DNA of 60,025 nucleotides. It comes from Deltaproteobacteria bacterium. Lineage in GTDB: Bacteria; Myxococcota_A; UBA9160; JAFDDA01. Each line of letters opens with the position of its first letter. The stretch's first letter is position 1. Where the stretch lies: positions 1 to 60,025 of the forward strand of contig JAFDDA010000030.1 in the NCBI GenBank assembly GCA_019311105.1, written 5' to 3'. Below are positions 17,612 through 25,875 of this stretch, one piece after another. The notes beneath the pieces are model-generated. The model was not told the DNA's origin and made no database searches. It saw only the letters and a program-made list of their open reading frames with translations. The position numbers were made by a program, and so were the translations under genes.

Positions 17612-17675
17612 CCCGGAGCGTTCAGGGGAGCCTCTCGCACAGTCCCGGAGCGTTCAGGGGAGCCTCTCGCACAGT
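17612..17675. repeat. Perfect 32-bp tandem duplication at a gene 3' end
   Basis: Two identical, directly abutting 32-bp units occupy 17612-17643 and 17644-17675. The second unit carries the last codons and TGA stop (17656-17654) of the minus-strand gene; the first is an extra copy just downstream, also holding a TGA. It fills the whole spacer to the convergent membrane-protein gene. Confidence 0.95.
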
Positions 17676-18244
17676 CGGGCTGCTGCGTCGGTGGCATCGC
17701 CGGCCTCGATGCAAGCCGGATCGCCCGTGTGCTCGGAGGCCGGGTCGAACCCTGCGCTGAGCCCATCGCGCGACAGGACGACGAGCGGGAGCCGCGGCTC
17801 CGTCGTGCGCAGGTGCGCCGCGACGAGGGCTCCGGCGCCCAGGCCGATCAGCCCGGCCGCGCCGGCAATCGCAGGAAGGCCCTCACAGACGTCGAGGGCG
17901 GCGGATACGTCCGTCGCGGCCTGGTTCACGAACTCGCCGAGCAGTCCATCGTCGGCGGCGCCACCGGGGCCCTGGGCGAGGCAACGCTCGAGGCGTTCCG
18001 TCCACTTCGGGCTGGAACGGGCTCCGAACAGCGGGAGGTCGAAACTCAACGTTGCGCAACCCGTCAGGGGAGTGACGGTTGCCACGTCGTCGGCCAGGAC
18101 GACGGCGACCTGCGGAGGCCCGGTGCTCTCCGGTACCGACAGCCGCAGGATCACCCGGTCGCCGCGACTGCTGAACTCGAAACGATGCCAGCCCGATTCA
18201 TCCGGGAGGAAGCGGACCGAGTGGGGAAGGGTGCTGTCGGACAT
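17654..18244 (-). CDS. Unknown protein next to ECF sigma gene
   Basis: 196 residues, no recognised family. The first 85 residues look like a beta-rich domain (FLPDESGWHRFEFSSRG, VILRLSVPES). The middle has one weakly hydrophobic Gly/Ala-rich stretch (LPAIAGAAGLIGLGAGALVAA, given here only in part as a possible membrane helix), and there are three to four cysteines in the second half. It follows the sigma gene on the same strand but a strong hairpin separates them, so it is probably its own unit. Confidence 0.5.
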   Translation of the reverse strand: MSDSTLPHSVRFLPDESGWHRFEFSSRGDRVILRLSVPESTGPPQVAVVLADDVATVTPLTGCATLSFDLPLFGARSSPKWTERLERCLAQGPGGAADDGLLGEFVNQAATDVSAALDVCEGLPAIAGAAGLIGLGAGALVAAHLRTTEPRLPLVVLSRDGLSAGFDPASEHTGDPACIEAGDATDAAARLCERLP

Positions 18245-18276
18245 CGCAGGGGAGCTTAGCGACACTCGAGGACTGA

Positions 18277-18320
18277 GATGCAACGAGGCCGGTGCCTCAG
18301 GGCACCGGCCTCGTTGCATC
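18277..18320 (-). terminator. Perfect 20-bp hairpin between sigma gene and unknown gene
   Basis: GATGCAACGAGGCCGGTGCC (18277-18296) and its exact complement (18301-18320) flank a 4-base loop. It starts 18 bases after the sigma-factor stop. There is no clean U-tract, so it may act as a terminator, an mRNA stability element, or both. Confidence 0.7.
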
Positions 18321-18338
18321 TGCTTGCCAGGAGCAGCG

Positions 18339-18932
18339 CTAGCGCGCCAGTAAGCGTTTGCGTGCCCGGTAGAGGTTGGACTTCACGGAGTCCTCGCTCT
18401 TGTTCAACATCTGCGCGATGTGCTGGATCGAGTGGTGCTGCAAGTGGTGCAGCCGGAACAGATCCCGCTGATCCTGGGTCAGGTCACACATGGCGACCTC
18501 GGCCATGTGCTCGAGCCGTTCCTGGAACTCGTACGCTTCGTACGGATCCGGGGGCCGAGCCACGTTGGCGCTGTGCGCCTCGCTCGAGTCGTCGTCGCCG
18601 AGCGGGACCATCGGATGCTGCTTGCGCTTGAAGCGGCTGGCGACGGTCCGCCGGGTCACGCCGAAGACCCACGCTCCGAAGGGAGCATCGCCTCGGTACG
18701 ACTCGATCGAGGACAAGAGATTGATGAACGTCTCTTGCACCGTCTCTTCCGTGTCCGCCTGGTTGCGTAATCGGCGCTGCACGAAACCGTAGACGCGCGG
18801 AAAATACAGATCGTAAAGAGCTTGGAACGCGGCCTCGTCGCCACCGATCACACGCCGAACGAGGACCCGATCCGGATCCTCTTCCCGACACGGCGGCTGG
18901 GCCAACACAACAGCAGTCTGCGGAGCAGCCAT
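18339..18932 (-). CDS. ECF-type RNA polymerase sigma factor
   Basis: 197-residue two-domain sigma factor. Sigma2 spans about 40-105 with ALYDLYFPRVYGFVQRRL, TEETVQETFINLL and GAWVFGVTRR. Sigma4 spans about 145-197, with the helix-turn-helix HHSIQHIAQMLNKSEDSVKS and the final YRARKRLL. ATG 18932 follows GGAAGG at a good distance. No membrane anti-sigma gene is adjacent, which is unusual for ECF factors. A perfect TTGACA exists upstream on the same strand (19045-19040) but I find no matching -10. Confidence 0.9.
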   Translation of the reverse strand: MAAPQTAVVLAQPPCREEDPDRVLVRRVIGGDEAAFQALYDLYFPRVYGFVQRRLRNQADTEETVQETFINLLSSIESYRGDAPFGAWVFGVTRRTVASRFKRKQHPMVPLGDDDSSEAHSANVARPPDPYEAYEFQERLEHMAEVAMCDLTQDQRDLFRLHHLQHHSIQHIAQMLNKSEDSVKSNLYRARKRLLAR

Positions 18933-19115
18933 CCAACACCTTCCCAGTACAACGGGCACCGCCTGCGCGTTGCCCGTGGGTCCCGAAGCCCGGACCCTCA
19001 CCCCCCACGACAGTGAAGTGGCCGGCCGGGGGCGGGAGGTGTCAAAGATTGTCACCGGGGGTGAAAGTTTTTGCGGATCGCTGGAGATTCCCCCGCAGGG
19101 GACAGTCGCCGACCG

Positions 19116-19137
19116 AAAAGGGGCGCCACAGGCGCCC
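19116..19137 (-). terminator. Rho-independent terminator after the 195-residue gene
   Basis: On the minus strand GGGCGCC (19137-19131), loop of 3, GGCGCCC (19127-19121) is followed by CTTTT. It lies 18 bases past the stop of the 19155-19742 gene and would end the MerR/ParA-region transcript. Confidence 0.8.
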
Positions 19138-19154
19138 TTGGGCCGGGAGGCGGC

Positions 19155-19742
19155 CTAGTCCAGGCCTCGCCGTTCCTCGGGCGTCAGGTCGAGATCCGCG
19201 TCGGAGAGGCCCGAGCGGAAGCGGACCGTTGGCGGCGGGGCCCCCGTCCGGCGTGGGGCCGGGGCGGCGTGGGTGGCCCCAGCGAGGCGAACGGGCTCGA
19301 GCAGGACCCGAACGTCCCTCCCGTTGCCGGCACCCCGGACGCATAGGAAACGGACGAGGTCGATGTCTTCCGCGTCGGCGGCTCGGGCGGCGGCAATGGC
19401 CGTGGGCGAGAAGGCCGGGCCGACGAGGACGACCCGCAGGGGGGCCTCGCTGCGCAGCCCGAGCTGCGGCGCCAGCTGGGCCCAATCCGGCAGGCGGGCC
19501 TCGACCCAAGCCCGCTGTGCCAGGGCGAGGGCAACCCCTGCGAGGTCGTCGCCCGCAGCGGTCACGAGCACCAGCGTCACGCGGCCATCGGGGTCGGCGG
19601 CCACGAGGTCGATGCGCGCATCGGCGCCGAGCACGTCCGTTGCCAGGATTCGGAGCGATGTGCCGAGCTCGGCCAGGGCATCCCGGACCCGCGCCACGAG
19701 TTCGGCTCGGGGCGGGGCCTCGGACCAGTCGACGTCGGTCAT
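19155..19742 (-). CDS. Unknown protein, last gene of ParA-like cluster
   Basis: 195 residues, family not recognised. An N-terminal helix (about 12-30) leads to alternating strands and helices (RIDLVAADPDGRVTLVLV, PLRVVLVGPAF, IDLVRFLCVRG), which resembles the core of restriction-endonuclease-like or NucS-like folds, but I see no D...ExK catalytic set. The C-terminal 40 residues are Pro/Arg-rich. ATG overlaps the TGA of the preceding gene (ATGA), so it is translated together with the ParA-like protein. Confidence 0.6.
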   Translation of the reverse strand: MTDVDWSEAPPRAELVARVRDALAELGTSLRILATDVLGADARIDLVAADPDGRVTLVLVTAAGDDLAGVALALAQRAWVEARLPDWAQLAPQLGLRSEAPLRVVLVGPAFSPTAIAAARAADAEDIDLVRFLCVRGAGNGRDVRVLLEPVRLAGATHAAPAPRRTGAPPPTVRFRSGLSDADLDLTPEERRGLD

Positions 19743-20593
19743 CCCGAGAGCCCGGCCGGCGGGCCGAACCCCGGGGCGAGGTCGTCGACCTCGGGTGTGA
19801 CGTCGTCGAGCACGAGGCGGGCCACGTCACGCAGGCTGCGCGCGGCGCGCGATTGCGGGTGTGCGACGCCGATGGGGCGCCGCTCGACGATGGCGCGGTA
19901 GATCTGGAGTTCGTCCACGAGCAGACCGTAGCTCGTGAGTTCGCAGCCGAGGTGCTTTTCGGCGGTGGCGGCGATGCGTTCGAACGCGCGCGCTGCCGTC
20001 TCGACGCGCTGCACGCCGTAGACCGTGACCCCCAGCACCGTTTCGCGGGACATGCCCCAGAGGTGTTTCGCGAGGGCGTAGGTCTCGATCAGCTCCGTCG
20101 GTTCGGGCGACGTGAACAGCAGCACGCGCCGAAGGATCGCAGCGCCATCGGCCGCCTTGCGCAGCCAGGCCGGTGGGATGCAGACGACGACCTGGGCGCC
20201 CGGGTCGTCGTCTGCCGCGCGCGAGACCGCAACGTCGAGGGCGGCGCGCGACAGGTCACCCAGGTTGTCGGCCAACACCGGGACGAGCTCGGCCCCCATG
20301 GCGGTGCGCCCGGGCTCCGGCCAGACCGGCGGCGCCATGCGAGAGGCCACGACCACGGTGGTGGGCGCACCCTGGCCCGTCATCTCGACCGCGAGGTTCC
20401 ACACGAACGTCGCGCGCAGGACGTCCCGGTGGCCGAGGGGGACGGCGATGACGCCTAAGGGGCCGACGCCGCCCTGGGGGCTCGGGCGCATGCGCTCGCG
20501 GAGTTCCGACGGGTCGGCGTCGCACTCGGGGCCCTGGGGCTCGCCCGCCTCGGGGATGAAGTAGTGGAGGACGTCCCCCAGATCCCGCGTCAA
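19739..20593 (-). CDS. MinD/ParA-fold protein lacking a P-loop
   Basis: 284 residues. GVIAVPLGHRDVLRATFVWNLAVEM (quoted only for position about 46-70, shown in part) sits where MinD/ParA proteins have the Walker A strand-loop-helix, but the loop LGHRDVLR has no GKT/S. Later strands (TTVVVASRM, AQVVVCIPP, VLLFTSPEPTELIETYALAK) follow the order of the fold, with a C-terminal helical tail. It is probably a non-ATP-binding paralogue. TTG 20593 with AGGGA just upstream; 6 bases after the parA stop. Prediction rests on pattern similarity. Confidence 0.55.
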   Translation of the reverse strand: MTRDLGDVLHYFIPEAGEPQGPECDADPSELRERMRPSPQGGVGPLGVIAVPLGHRDVLRATFVWNLAVEMTGQGAPTTVVVASRMAPPVWPEPGRTAMGAELVPVLADNLGDLSRAALDVAVSRAADDDPGAQVVVCIPPAWLRKAADGAAILRRVLLFTSPEPTELIETYALAKHLWGMSRETVLGVTVYGVQRVETAARAFERIAATAEKHLGCELTSYGLLVDELQIYRAIVERRPIGVAHPQSRAARSLRDVARLVLDDVTPEVDDLAPGFGPPAGLSG

Positions 20594-20599
20594 TGTCCC

Positions 20600-21688
20600 T
20601 TACCGCACCACGAGCAGGGAGTTGCGCTCGCCCACGCGTCCCGGGGCCTTCTCCGGGTTGCTCGGGTCTTCGCGCCAGTCCCCGTCGACGACATAGCGGT
20701 ACTGGTAGGTCCCGGGCGGGAGTTCGAGGATCTTCGTCCAGACCTGCTCGCCGCCGGCCTTCTCCCGCCGGGTTTGGACGCCCTTGTCCGGCACCCATCC
20801 GTTGAAGTCGCCGGCGATGCGTACGTCCCGGGCTTCGGCGTTGCGGAACTGCACGATCACCTGACGGGGCGGTTCCACGGCGGTGTCGGCGCCGAGCGCC
20901 GGGGCATCGAGTTCGTCTTCGACGGACTCGGCGGCGACCTCGACGGCCAGGGCCGAATAGTCGAGGGCGCCGTTGGCCGTGCGGGCGAAGGAGACGAGCG
21001 GGGCGCCGCGCCGGGCGGCCTCGCGCAGCTTCACGTTCTGGCGGATCACGGTGTCGAAGCACAGCTCCTTGAAGAGGTCCCGGATCTCGGCCAGGGTGTC
21101 GCGCGAGTAGCGCGTGCGCGCATCGAACAGCGTGGGCAGGATGCGCACCGACAGGTCGTGTGCGATGCGGTCCGAGAGCAGCCCGATGGTCTCCAACAGC
21201 TTCTGGACGCTTTGGATCGCGAAGAAGCTCGTCTCGAGCGGCACGATCACCTCGCGCGCGGCGCGCAGGGCGTTGAAGGTCAGCAGGCCGACGTTGGGCG
21301 GGCAGTCGATCAGGGCATAGTCGTAGGCTTCTTGCGCTGAAGCGAGGGCCGACGCCAGCCGCTCGGTGCGATCTTCGGCCTGCTCCGCCACGAGCTTCTG
21401 CTCGAGGGCCGAGAGGACGATGCCCGACGGCGCGAGGTCGATCCCGTCCGCGACTCCGAGCACGATGCGGTCGATGGGGACCGGCGTGCCGGGGTCCACG
21501 AGGACGTCGAAGAGGTTCTCTTCCAAGGCGTCGGGGTCGATGCCGAGGGCGAGGGTGGCGTGGGCCTGGGGGTCCATGTCGACGACCAGCACGCGGGCGC
21601 CGTCGGCAGCCAGACAGCCGGCCAGGTTCACCACGCTGGTGGTCTTCCCGCATCCCCCCTTCTGGTTGACGATCGCGATGGTTCGCAT
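20600..21688 (-). CDS. ParA-family ATPase fused to a C-terminal CBM48/AMPK-type glycogen-binding-like domain
   Basis: 362 residues. Residues 1-265 are a ParA/Soj ATPase: deviant Walker A NQKGGCGKTTS (about 8-18), VDMDPQAHAT (Walker A'), LIDCPPN (Walker B). Residues about 288-362 read as an E-set glycogen-binding domain: VRIAGDFNGW, a strand with VWTKILELPPGTYQYRYVVDG, and DPSNPE, the usual CBM48 and AMPK-beta pattern. A ~25-residue linker joins them. ParA proteins position DNA, protein clusters or organelles; the extra domain suggests a carbohydrate- or glycogen-linked cargo. No parB gene or parS-like site is adjacent. ATG 21688. Confidence 0.85.
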   Translation of the reverse strand: MRTIAIVNQKGGCGKTTSVVNLAGCLAADGARVLVVDMDPQAHATLALGIDPDALEENLFDVLVDPGTPVPIDRIVLGVADGIDLAPSGIVLSALEQKLVAEQAEDRTERLASALASAQEAYDYALIDCPPNVGLLTFNALRAAREVIVPLETSFFAIQSVQKLLETIGLLSDRIAHDLSVRILPTLFDARTRYSRDTLAEIRDLFKELCFDTVIRQNVKLREAARRGAPLVSFARTANGALDYSALAVEVAAESVEDELDAPALGADTAVEPPRQVIVQFRNAEARDVRIAGDFNGWVPDKGVQTRREKAGGEQVWTKILELPPGTYQYRYVVDGDWREDPSNPEKAPGRVGERNSLLVVR

Positions 21689-21747
21689 GCTCGACTCCCT
21701 CGACGCAGCCGGCTTCCGCCGTCCATGCGCCGCTGCTGCTCGGCCGG

Positions 21748-22260
21748 TCAGGCCGTGGCGGCCTCGGTCACCCCTCGGGCGGGTTGGTCCACGCGGCGAC
21801 GGGTCGAGTGCCAGGCCTCGAGCTCCCGTCGAAATTCCGCAATCTCGAACACCCATTCCTGACCGGTCGCCGCTTCGAAGGCGGCGCCGTCGTGAAGAAC
21901 GAGGACCACATCGCCCGTCGCCACCAGCACCAGCTCCGCCAGCGGACGGCGCACGGTCGGGAGGGTCCGTTGCAGGGCTGCGATGCTCTTCCGAATACCC
22001 TGGAGCGAGACGCCGGCGTCGATCAGACGCTTGGCGGTCTTCAGAGCCACGAGATCCTGGAAGCTGTATCGGTGATGCCCGCCGCGGGTGCGGTGGGAGG
22101 GGCGGACCAAACCGGTCCGGGCCCAATAGTGCAACTGGCGGCGCGAAATCCCCAGAATCTGGGTCACTTCGCCGCTGCGGTGGAACTCCGGGCAGGCTCC
22201 CTGACCCGGTTCGTACGGCGTGAGCCGCACTTTGATCGACGAATCCGCGGCCACGATCAC
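21748..22260 (-). CDS. MerR-family transcriptional regulator
   Basis: About 170 residues. The N-terminal winged helix-turn-helix is clear (SGEVTQILGISRRQLHYWAR, then GLVRPSHRTRGGHHRYSFQDL), followed by a helical linker (LIDAGVSLQGIRKSI). The C-terminal part is a small beta-rich segment without conserved metal cysteines. Several in-frame GTG codons could start it (22284, 22275, 22260, 22254); I use 22260. Lies 59 bases upstream of the parA-CBM48 gene, same strand. Confidence 0.8.
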   Translation of the reverse strand: MIVAADSSIKVRLTPYEPGQGACPEFHRSGEVTQILGISRRQLHYWARTGLVRPSHRTRGGHHRYSFQDLVALKTAKRLIDAGVSLQGIRKSIAALQRTLPTVRRPLAELVLVATGDVVLVLHDGAAFEAATGQEWVFEIAEFRRELEAWHSTRRRVDQPARGVTEAATA

Positions 22261-22294
22261 CCCCCGGGTGCCCACGGTGTACACAGACGGTAGA

Positions 22295-22314
22295 GACTGG
22301 TCTTCGAGCCAGTC
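22295..22314 (-). promoter_or_regulatory. Dyad overlapping a possible merR promoter
   Basis: GACTGG and CCAGTC are separated by 8 bp (22295-22314). On the minus strand TTGACT overlaps one arm and could be a -35, with a weak TACCGT 18 bp on. MerR-type regulators bind dyads inside the promoter spacer, so this is a candidate autoregulatory site for the gene downstream. Confidence 0.35.
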
Positions 22315-22427
22315 AACCCAAAAGTAGTCATTTTTTGTTTCGTTTCGGCCTCATGCCCGGGGAGCTGCCGGTCGGCCTGGGAGGCTCGCGCCTCGCGGCC
22401 AAGGGCCCCGTCGGGTACGGTGCCTCG

Positions 22428-23609
22428 ATGGCGCGACCCAAGGAAACCCGAGGTTCGAAGGGCGGTTCCGGCCTCGGAGTGATGGTCGAGGATGGCGCGA
22501 CCCCGCGCCCCTTCATGCGCGGGATCATGATCCACTCCCTGATCCGGCGGGGCGTGCCCTATGAGGAGGCCTTCGAGGTCGCCCAGACCGTTCGAGATCG
22601 GATCAAAGGTCGCCCGTCCGTGAAGGCCCAAGAGCTGGCGGAGCTGGCCTCGGAGCTGCTGCCCGCCGGCCTGCCGACCGCAGTGCCCGAGCTGGCCGAG
22701 CCGATCCGGATCACCGACGCCGGGGCCAGCGTCCCGTTCTCGAAGGGGATCCTCTCCCAGTCCCTGCTCGCCGCCGCCCTCGAGCCCGGGGACGCCTGGG
22801 AGGTGGCGCGCGACATCGAACTCGAGCTCCGCCGAAGCCGCACCCTCGAGATCGACCGCAAGAGCTTGCGACGGCTCGCCTTCGAAACCCTGACGACCCG
22901 GGTCGGGAAGTCGGCGGGCCGCGACTACCTGATGTGGCGGCGCTTCCAGGACCCCGAACGCCCCGTGATCCTGCTGCTCGGCGGCCCGACCGGGGCGGGC
23001 AAGACCTCGCTCGCCCTCGAGGTCGGGCACCGGCTCGGCATCCCGCGTGTGATGTCGACGGACACGATCCGCCAGGTCATGCGGATCATGTTGTCGAGCG
23101 CCCTGGCGCCGGCGCTGCACGCTTCCTCCTACGACGCCTGGCGCGCGATCCCGGACGCCGAGAGCTTCGAAGACCCGATCGTGGAGGGCTTCCGCGACCA
23201 GGCCCAGGTGGTTTCGGTCGGCGTTCGCGGTTTGATCGATCGCGCGGTGGCGGAGAACACGAGCTTGATCCTCGACGGCGTATCGATCGTCCCGGGCCTG
23301 ATGGGGCGCGGGAGCTATGCCGAGACCGCCGACGTCATCATGATGATGGTCGTGAATCTCGGTGAGGAGGCCTACGCAGGCCGCTTCGAGGCGCGGCGGC
23401 GCAGCCCCAAGCACCAGCCCCACGACTATGTCGAGAACCTCGATGCGATCCTTCAGATCCAGGATCATCTGCTCGAACTCGCCGAGCAGGTCGACGACGT
23501 TCCCGTGGTGAACAACGAGGACTTCGAGCAGTCGGTCCAGACGGTGATCCGGCACGTCGCCAAGACGCTGCGCGAGCGGCACGGCTTCGATGCGGCCGAG
23601 CTCCTCTAG
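22428..23609 (+). CDS. ATP-cone and 2-phosphoglycerate-kinase-like P-loop kinase
   Basis: 393 residues. An ATP-cone-like N-terminus (PRPFMRGIMIHSLIRRGVPY, helices to about 110) precedes a P-loop kinase domain with Walker A LLLGGPTGAGKTSLA (about 182-196), then STDTIRQVMR and the later LILDGVSIVPGL. This layout is that of 2-phosphoglycerate kinase, known in archaea as the first step to cyclic 2,3-diphosphoglycerate. The substrate in this bacterium is unproven. ATG 22428 is taken as start. The 3' end overlaps the M48 gene by 20 bases. Confidence 0.75.
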   Translation: MARPKETRGSKGGSGLGVMVEDGATPRPFMRGIMIHSLIRRGVPYEEAFEVAQTVRDRIKGRPSVKAQELAELASELLPAGLPTAVPELAEPIRITDAGASVPFSKGILSQSLLAAALEPGDAWEVARDIELELRRSRTLEIDRKSLRRLAFETLTTRVGKSAGRDYLMWRRFQDPERPVILLLGGPTGAGKTSLALEVGHRLGIPRVMSTDTIRQVMRIMLSSALAPALHASSYDAWRAIPDAESFEDPIVEGFRDQAQVVSVGVRGLIDRAVAENTSLILDGVSIVPGLMGRGSYAETADVIMMMVVNLGEEAYAGRFEARRRSPKHQPHDYVENLDAILQIQDHLLELAEQVDDVPVVNNEDFEQSVQTVIRHVAKTLRERHGFDAAELL

Positions 23610-24408
23610 GGCCGCCCGCGCGGCGCTCGCCGCCGCGCTCGGGCTCGCCATCGCCGGCTGTGTCACGCCCACCGTCCAGCAGGAGGAGGCGATCGGCGAC
23701 GATTTCATCCTCGACATCCGACGCGAGATGGACCTGCTGACCGAGCCGGTCGTCGTGGGCTACATCGAATCGATCGGCCGCGACATCCTGCGCGCTCTGC
23801 CGCCTCAACCCTTCACCTACAACTTCTACGTTGTGGAAGACGAGAAGATCAACGCCTTCGCCGGCCCCGCGGGCCACGTCTTCGTGAACACCGGCACGAT
23901 CCTGAAGTCGCGCAACCTGTCGGAGTTGGCGGGCGTGATCGGCCACGAGATCGGCCACGTCGCGGAGCGTCACGTGGCGGCGAACGTGGCGCGCCAGAGG
24001 ACGGTGGGCAACCTCTACAAGGTCACGGTCTACACGGCCGCAATCTTCGGCGGGCAATTGGGTGCCAACGCCGCGAACCTGGGCGGCGGGCTCGCGGCCA
24101 TGGGCGTGCTCAACACCTTTGGGCGGGAAGCCGAACGCGAGGCCGACACGTTTGCCGTGGAGGCATTGGTCCGCGCGGGGATCGACCCGAGCGGGATCGT
24201 GAGCTTCTTCGAACTCTTGTCGCGAGAGGGCGGGGGCGGCGTGCCCGAGTTCCTGTCCAGCCACCCGGCGCCCGAGGAGCGGGTCGCCGCGACGCAGGCC
24301 CAGGTCGACCTCGTCGGCGACCGGCCGGGCCTCCGGCGCACCGACGGGGGCAAACTCGAGATCATCCAACGCCGGATCGAGATCCTCACCCGTCGACGCT
24401 CGCGATAG
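23590..24408 (+). CDS. M48-family metallopeptidase, lipoprotein
   Basis: 272 residues. The N-terminus is a lipoprotein signal (ALGLAIAGC, lipobox Cys about 24), placing it in the periplasm at a membrane. The zinc site HEIGHVAERH (about 118-127) and the third ligand region EREADTFAVE (about 180-189) match BepA/YfgC and LoiP-type proteases that police outer-membrane proteins. It lacks the C-terminal TPR domain of BepA. ATG 23590 lies inside the preceding kinase gene. Confidence 0.9.
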   Translation: MRPSSSRAARAALAAALGLAIAGCVTPTVQQEEAIGDDFILDIRREMDLLTEPVVVGYIESIGRDILRALPPQPFTYNFYVVEDEKINAFAGPAGHVFVNTGTILKSRNLSELAGVIGHEIGHVAERHVAANVARQRTVGNLYKVTVYTAAIFGGQLGANAANLGGGLAAMGVLNTFGREAEREADTFAVEALVRAGIDPSGIVSFFELLSREGGGGVPEFLSSHPAPEERVAATQAQVDLVGDRPGLRRTDGGKLEIIQRRIEILTRRRSR

Positions 24409-24465
24409 GAGCCCGCCAGGGTTCGCGATAGGGGATAGACTCCGGGCTTGCCCCGGAGGCTCCCC

Positions 24466-25875
24466 ATGTCGTCGCCGCCGTCCCATCGAACTCTCGGAGA
24501 ACTCGTCTCTGCGGGGGTCCGACCGCGATCCCTGCGCGACGAGATTCGCGCGAACCTGCTCGACCGCCTCCGGAAGGGCACGCCGCTCTTTCCCGGCGTG
24601 CTCGGATTCGAAGAGACGGTGGTCCCCGCCGTGGAGAACGCACTCCTCTCGGGCCACGACATCATCTTCCTCGGTGAGCGGGGCCAGGCGAAGTCGCGCA
24701 TGATCCGCGCGCTCGTCGAGTTGCTCGACGAGTGGGTGCCCGAGATCGCGGGCTCCGAAGTTCGCGACTGCCCCTTCGCGCCGGTCTCGCGCTACGGGAA
24801 GGACCGCATCGCCGAGGAGGGCGAGGCCACCGAGATCGCCTGGGTCCACCGCGACGACCGCTACGTCGAGAAGCTCGCGACCCCCGACGTCTCGATCGCC
24901 GACCTGATCGGCGACGTTGACCCGATCAAGGTCGCCCAGGGCCGCACCCTCGCCGACGAACTCACCATCCACTTCGGGCTCCTGCCGCGCACGAATCGCG
25001 GGATCTTCTGCATCAACGAGCTGCCGGACCTCACGGAAAAGGTGCAGGTCGGGATGTTCAATGTGATGGAGGAGCGCGACGTCCAGGTGAAGGGCTACCA
25101 GGTGCGGCTGCCCTTGGACGTGCTGGTGGTCGCGAGTGCGAACCCCGAGGACTACACGAGCCGCGGGCGGATCATCACGCCGCTCAAGGATCGCTACGCC
25201 GCGCAGATCCGGACCCACTATCCGAAGACCCGCGCGCTCGAACTCGAGATCGTGCGTCAGGAGGCGCGCCGGCCCGACGTGCCGGGCATCGAAGTCCACG
25301 TGCCGAGCTTCCTCGAGGAGGTGGTGGTCGAGGTCACGCATCAGGCGCGCCAGAGCCCCGACGTGAACCAGACCTCGGGCGTCTCGGTGCGGATGACGCT
25401 GGCGAACTACGAGACGTTGATGGCCAACGCCGTGCGCCGTGCCCTGCGGAACGGCGATTCCGAGGCGGTGCCGCGGATCTCCGACCTGCCGGCACTCGAA
25501 GCCTCTGCGACCGGAAAGCTCGAACTCGAATACGCAGGCAGCGAACGGTCCGAGCGCGAGGTGATCGCCGAGTTGGTGGATCGCGCGGTTCGGGTCGTCT
25601 TCGAGGGGCTCGCGCCGGCCGAGGGCCTTGCGCCGGTGGTCGAGGCCTTCGACCAGGGCTGGCAGGTCGAGGTCTCCGAGGACATGCCCGCAGCGGAATA
25701 CCTGGAAGGGCTCGACCAGATCCCCGGGCTGCGCGAAGGCGCGGCCGCGCTCGGCGGGGGCGATTCGCCCGAGCGCCTGGCCTCGGCCATCGAGTTCATC
25801 CTCGAAGGGCTCCACCTGCAGAACCGGCTCAACAAGAACGAGCGCGACGGCAAGGTGCGATACGCACAGGGATGA
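24466..25875 (+). CDS. MoxR/ChlI-type AAA+ ATPase
   Basis: 469 residues. AAA+ core with Walker A FLGERGQAKS (about 67-76), Walker B GIFCINELPDL (about 180-190) and sensor region VVASANPEDYTSRGRIITPL. This is the magnesium-chelatase subunit I-like branch, which works with a VWA-domain partner. The C-terminal third (about 340-469) is helical. GGAGG six bases before ATG 24466. Its TGA overlaps the ATG of the VWA gene (ATGA), so the pair is very likely a functional unit. Confidence 0.88.
   Translation: MSSPPSHRTLGELVSAGVRPRSLRDEIRANLLDRLRKGTPLFPGVLGFEETVVPAVENALLSGHDIIFLGERGQAKSRMIRALVELLDEWVPEIAGSEVRDCPFAPVSRYGKDRIAEEGEATEIAWVHRDDRYVEKLATPDVSIADLIGDVDPIKVAQGRTLADELTIHFGLLPRTNRGIFCINELPDLTEKVQVGMFNVMEERDVQVKGYQVRLPLDVLVVASANPEDYTSRGRIITPLKDRYAAQIRTHYPKTRALELEIVRQEARRPDVPGIEVHVPSFLEEVVVEVTHQARQSPDVNQTSGVSVRMTLANYETLMANAVRRALRNGDSEAVPRISDLPALEASATGKLELEYAGSERSEREVIAELVDRAVRVVFEGLAPAEGLAPVVEAFDQGWQVEVSEDMPAAEYLEGLDQIPGLREGAAALGGGDSPERLASAIEFILEGLHLQNRLNKNERDGKVRYAQG

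Noticed and set aside
19040..19045. Promoter of the ECF sigma gene from a perfect TTGACA
   Set aside because: No acceptable -10 hexamer lies 16-19 bp downstream.
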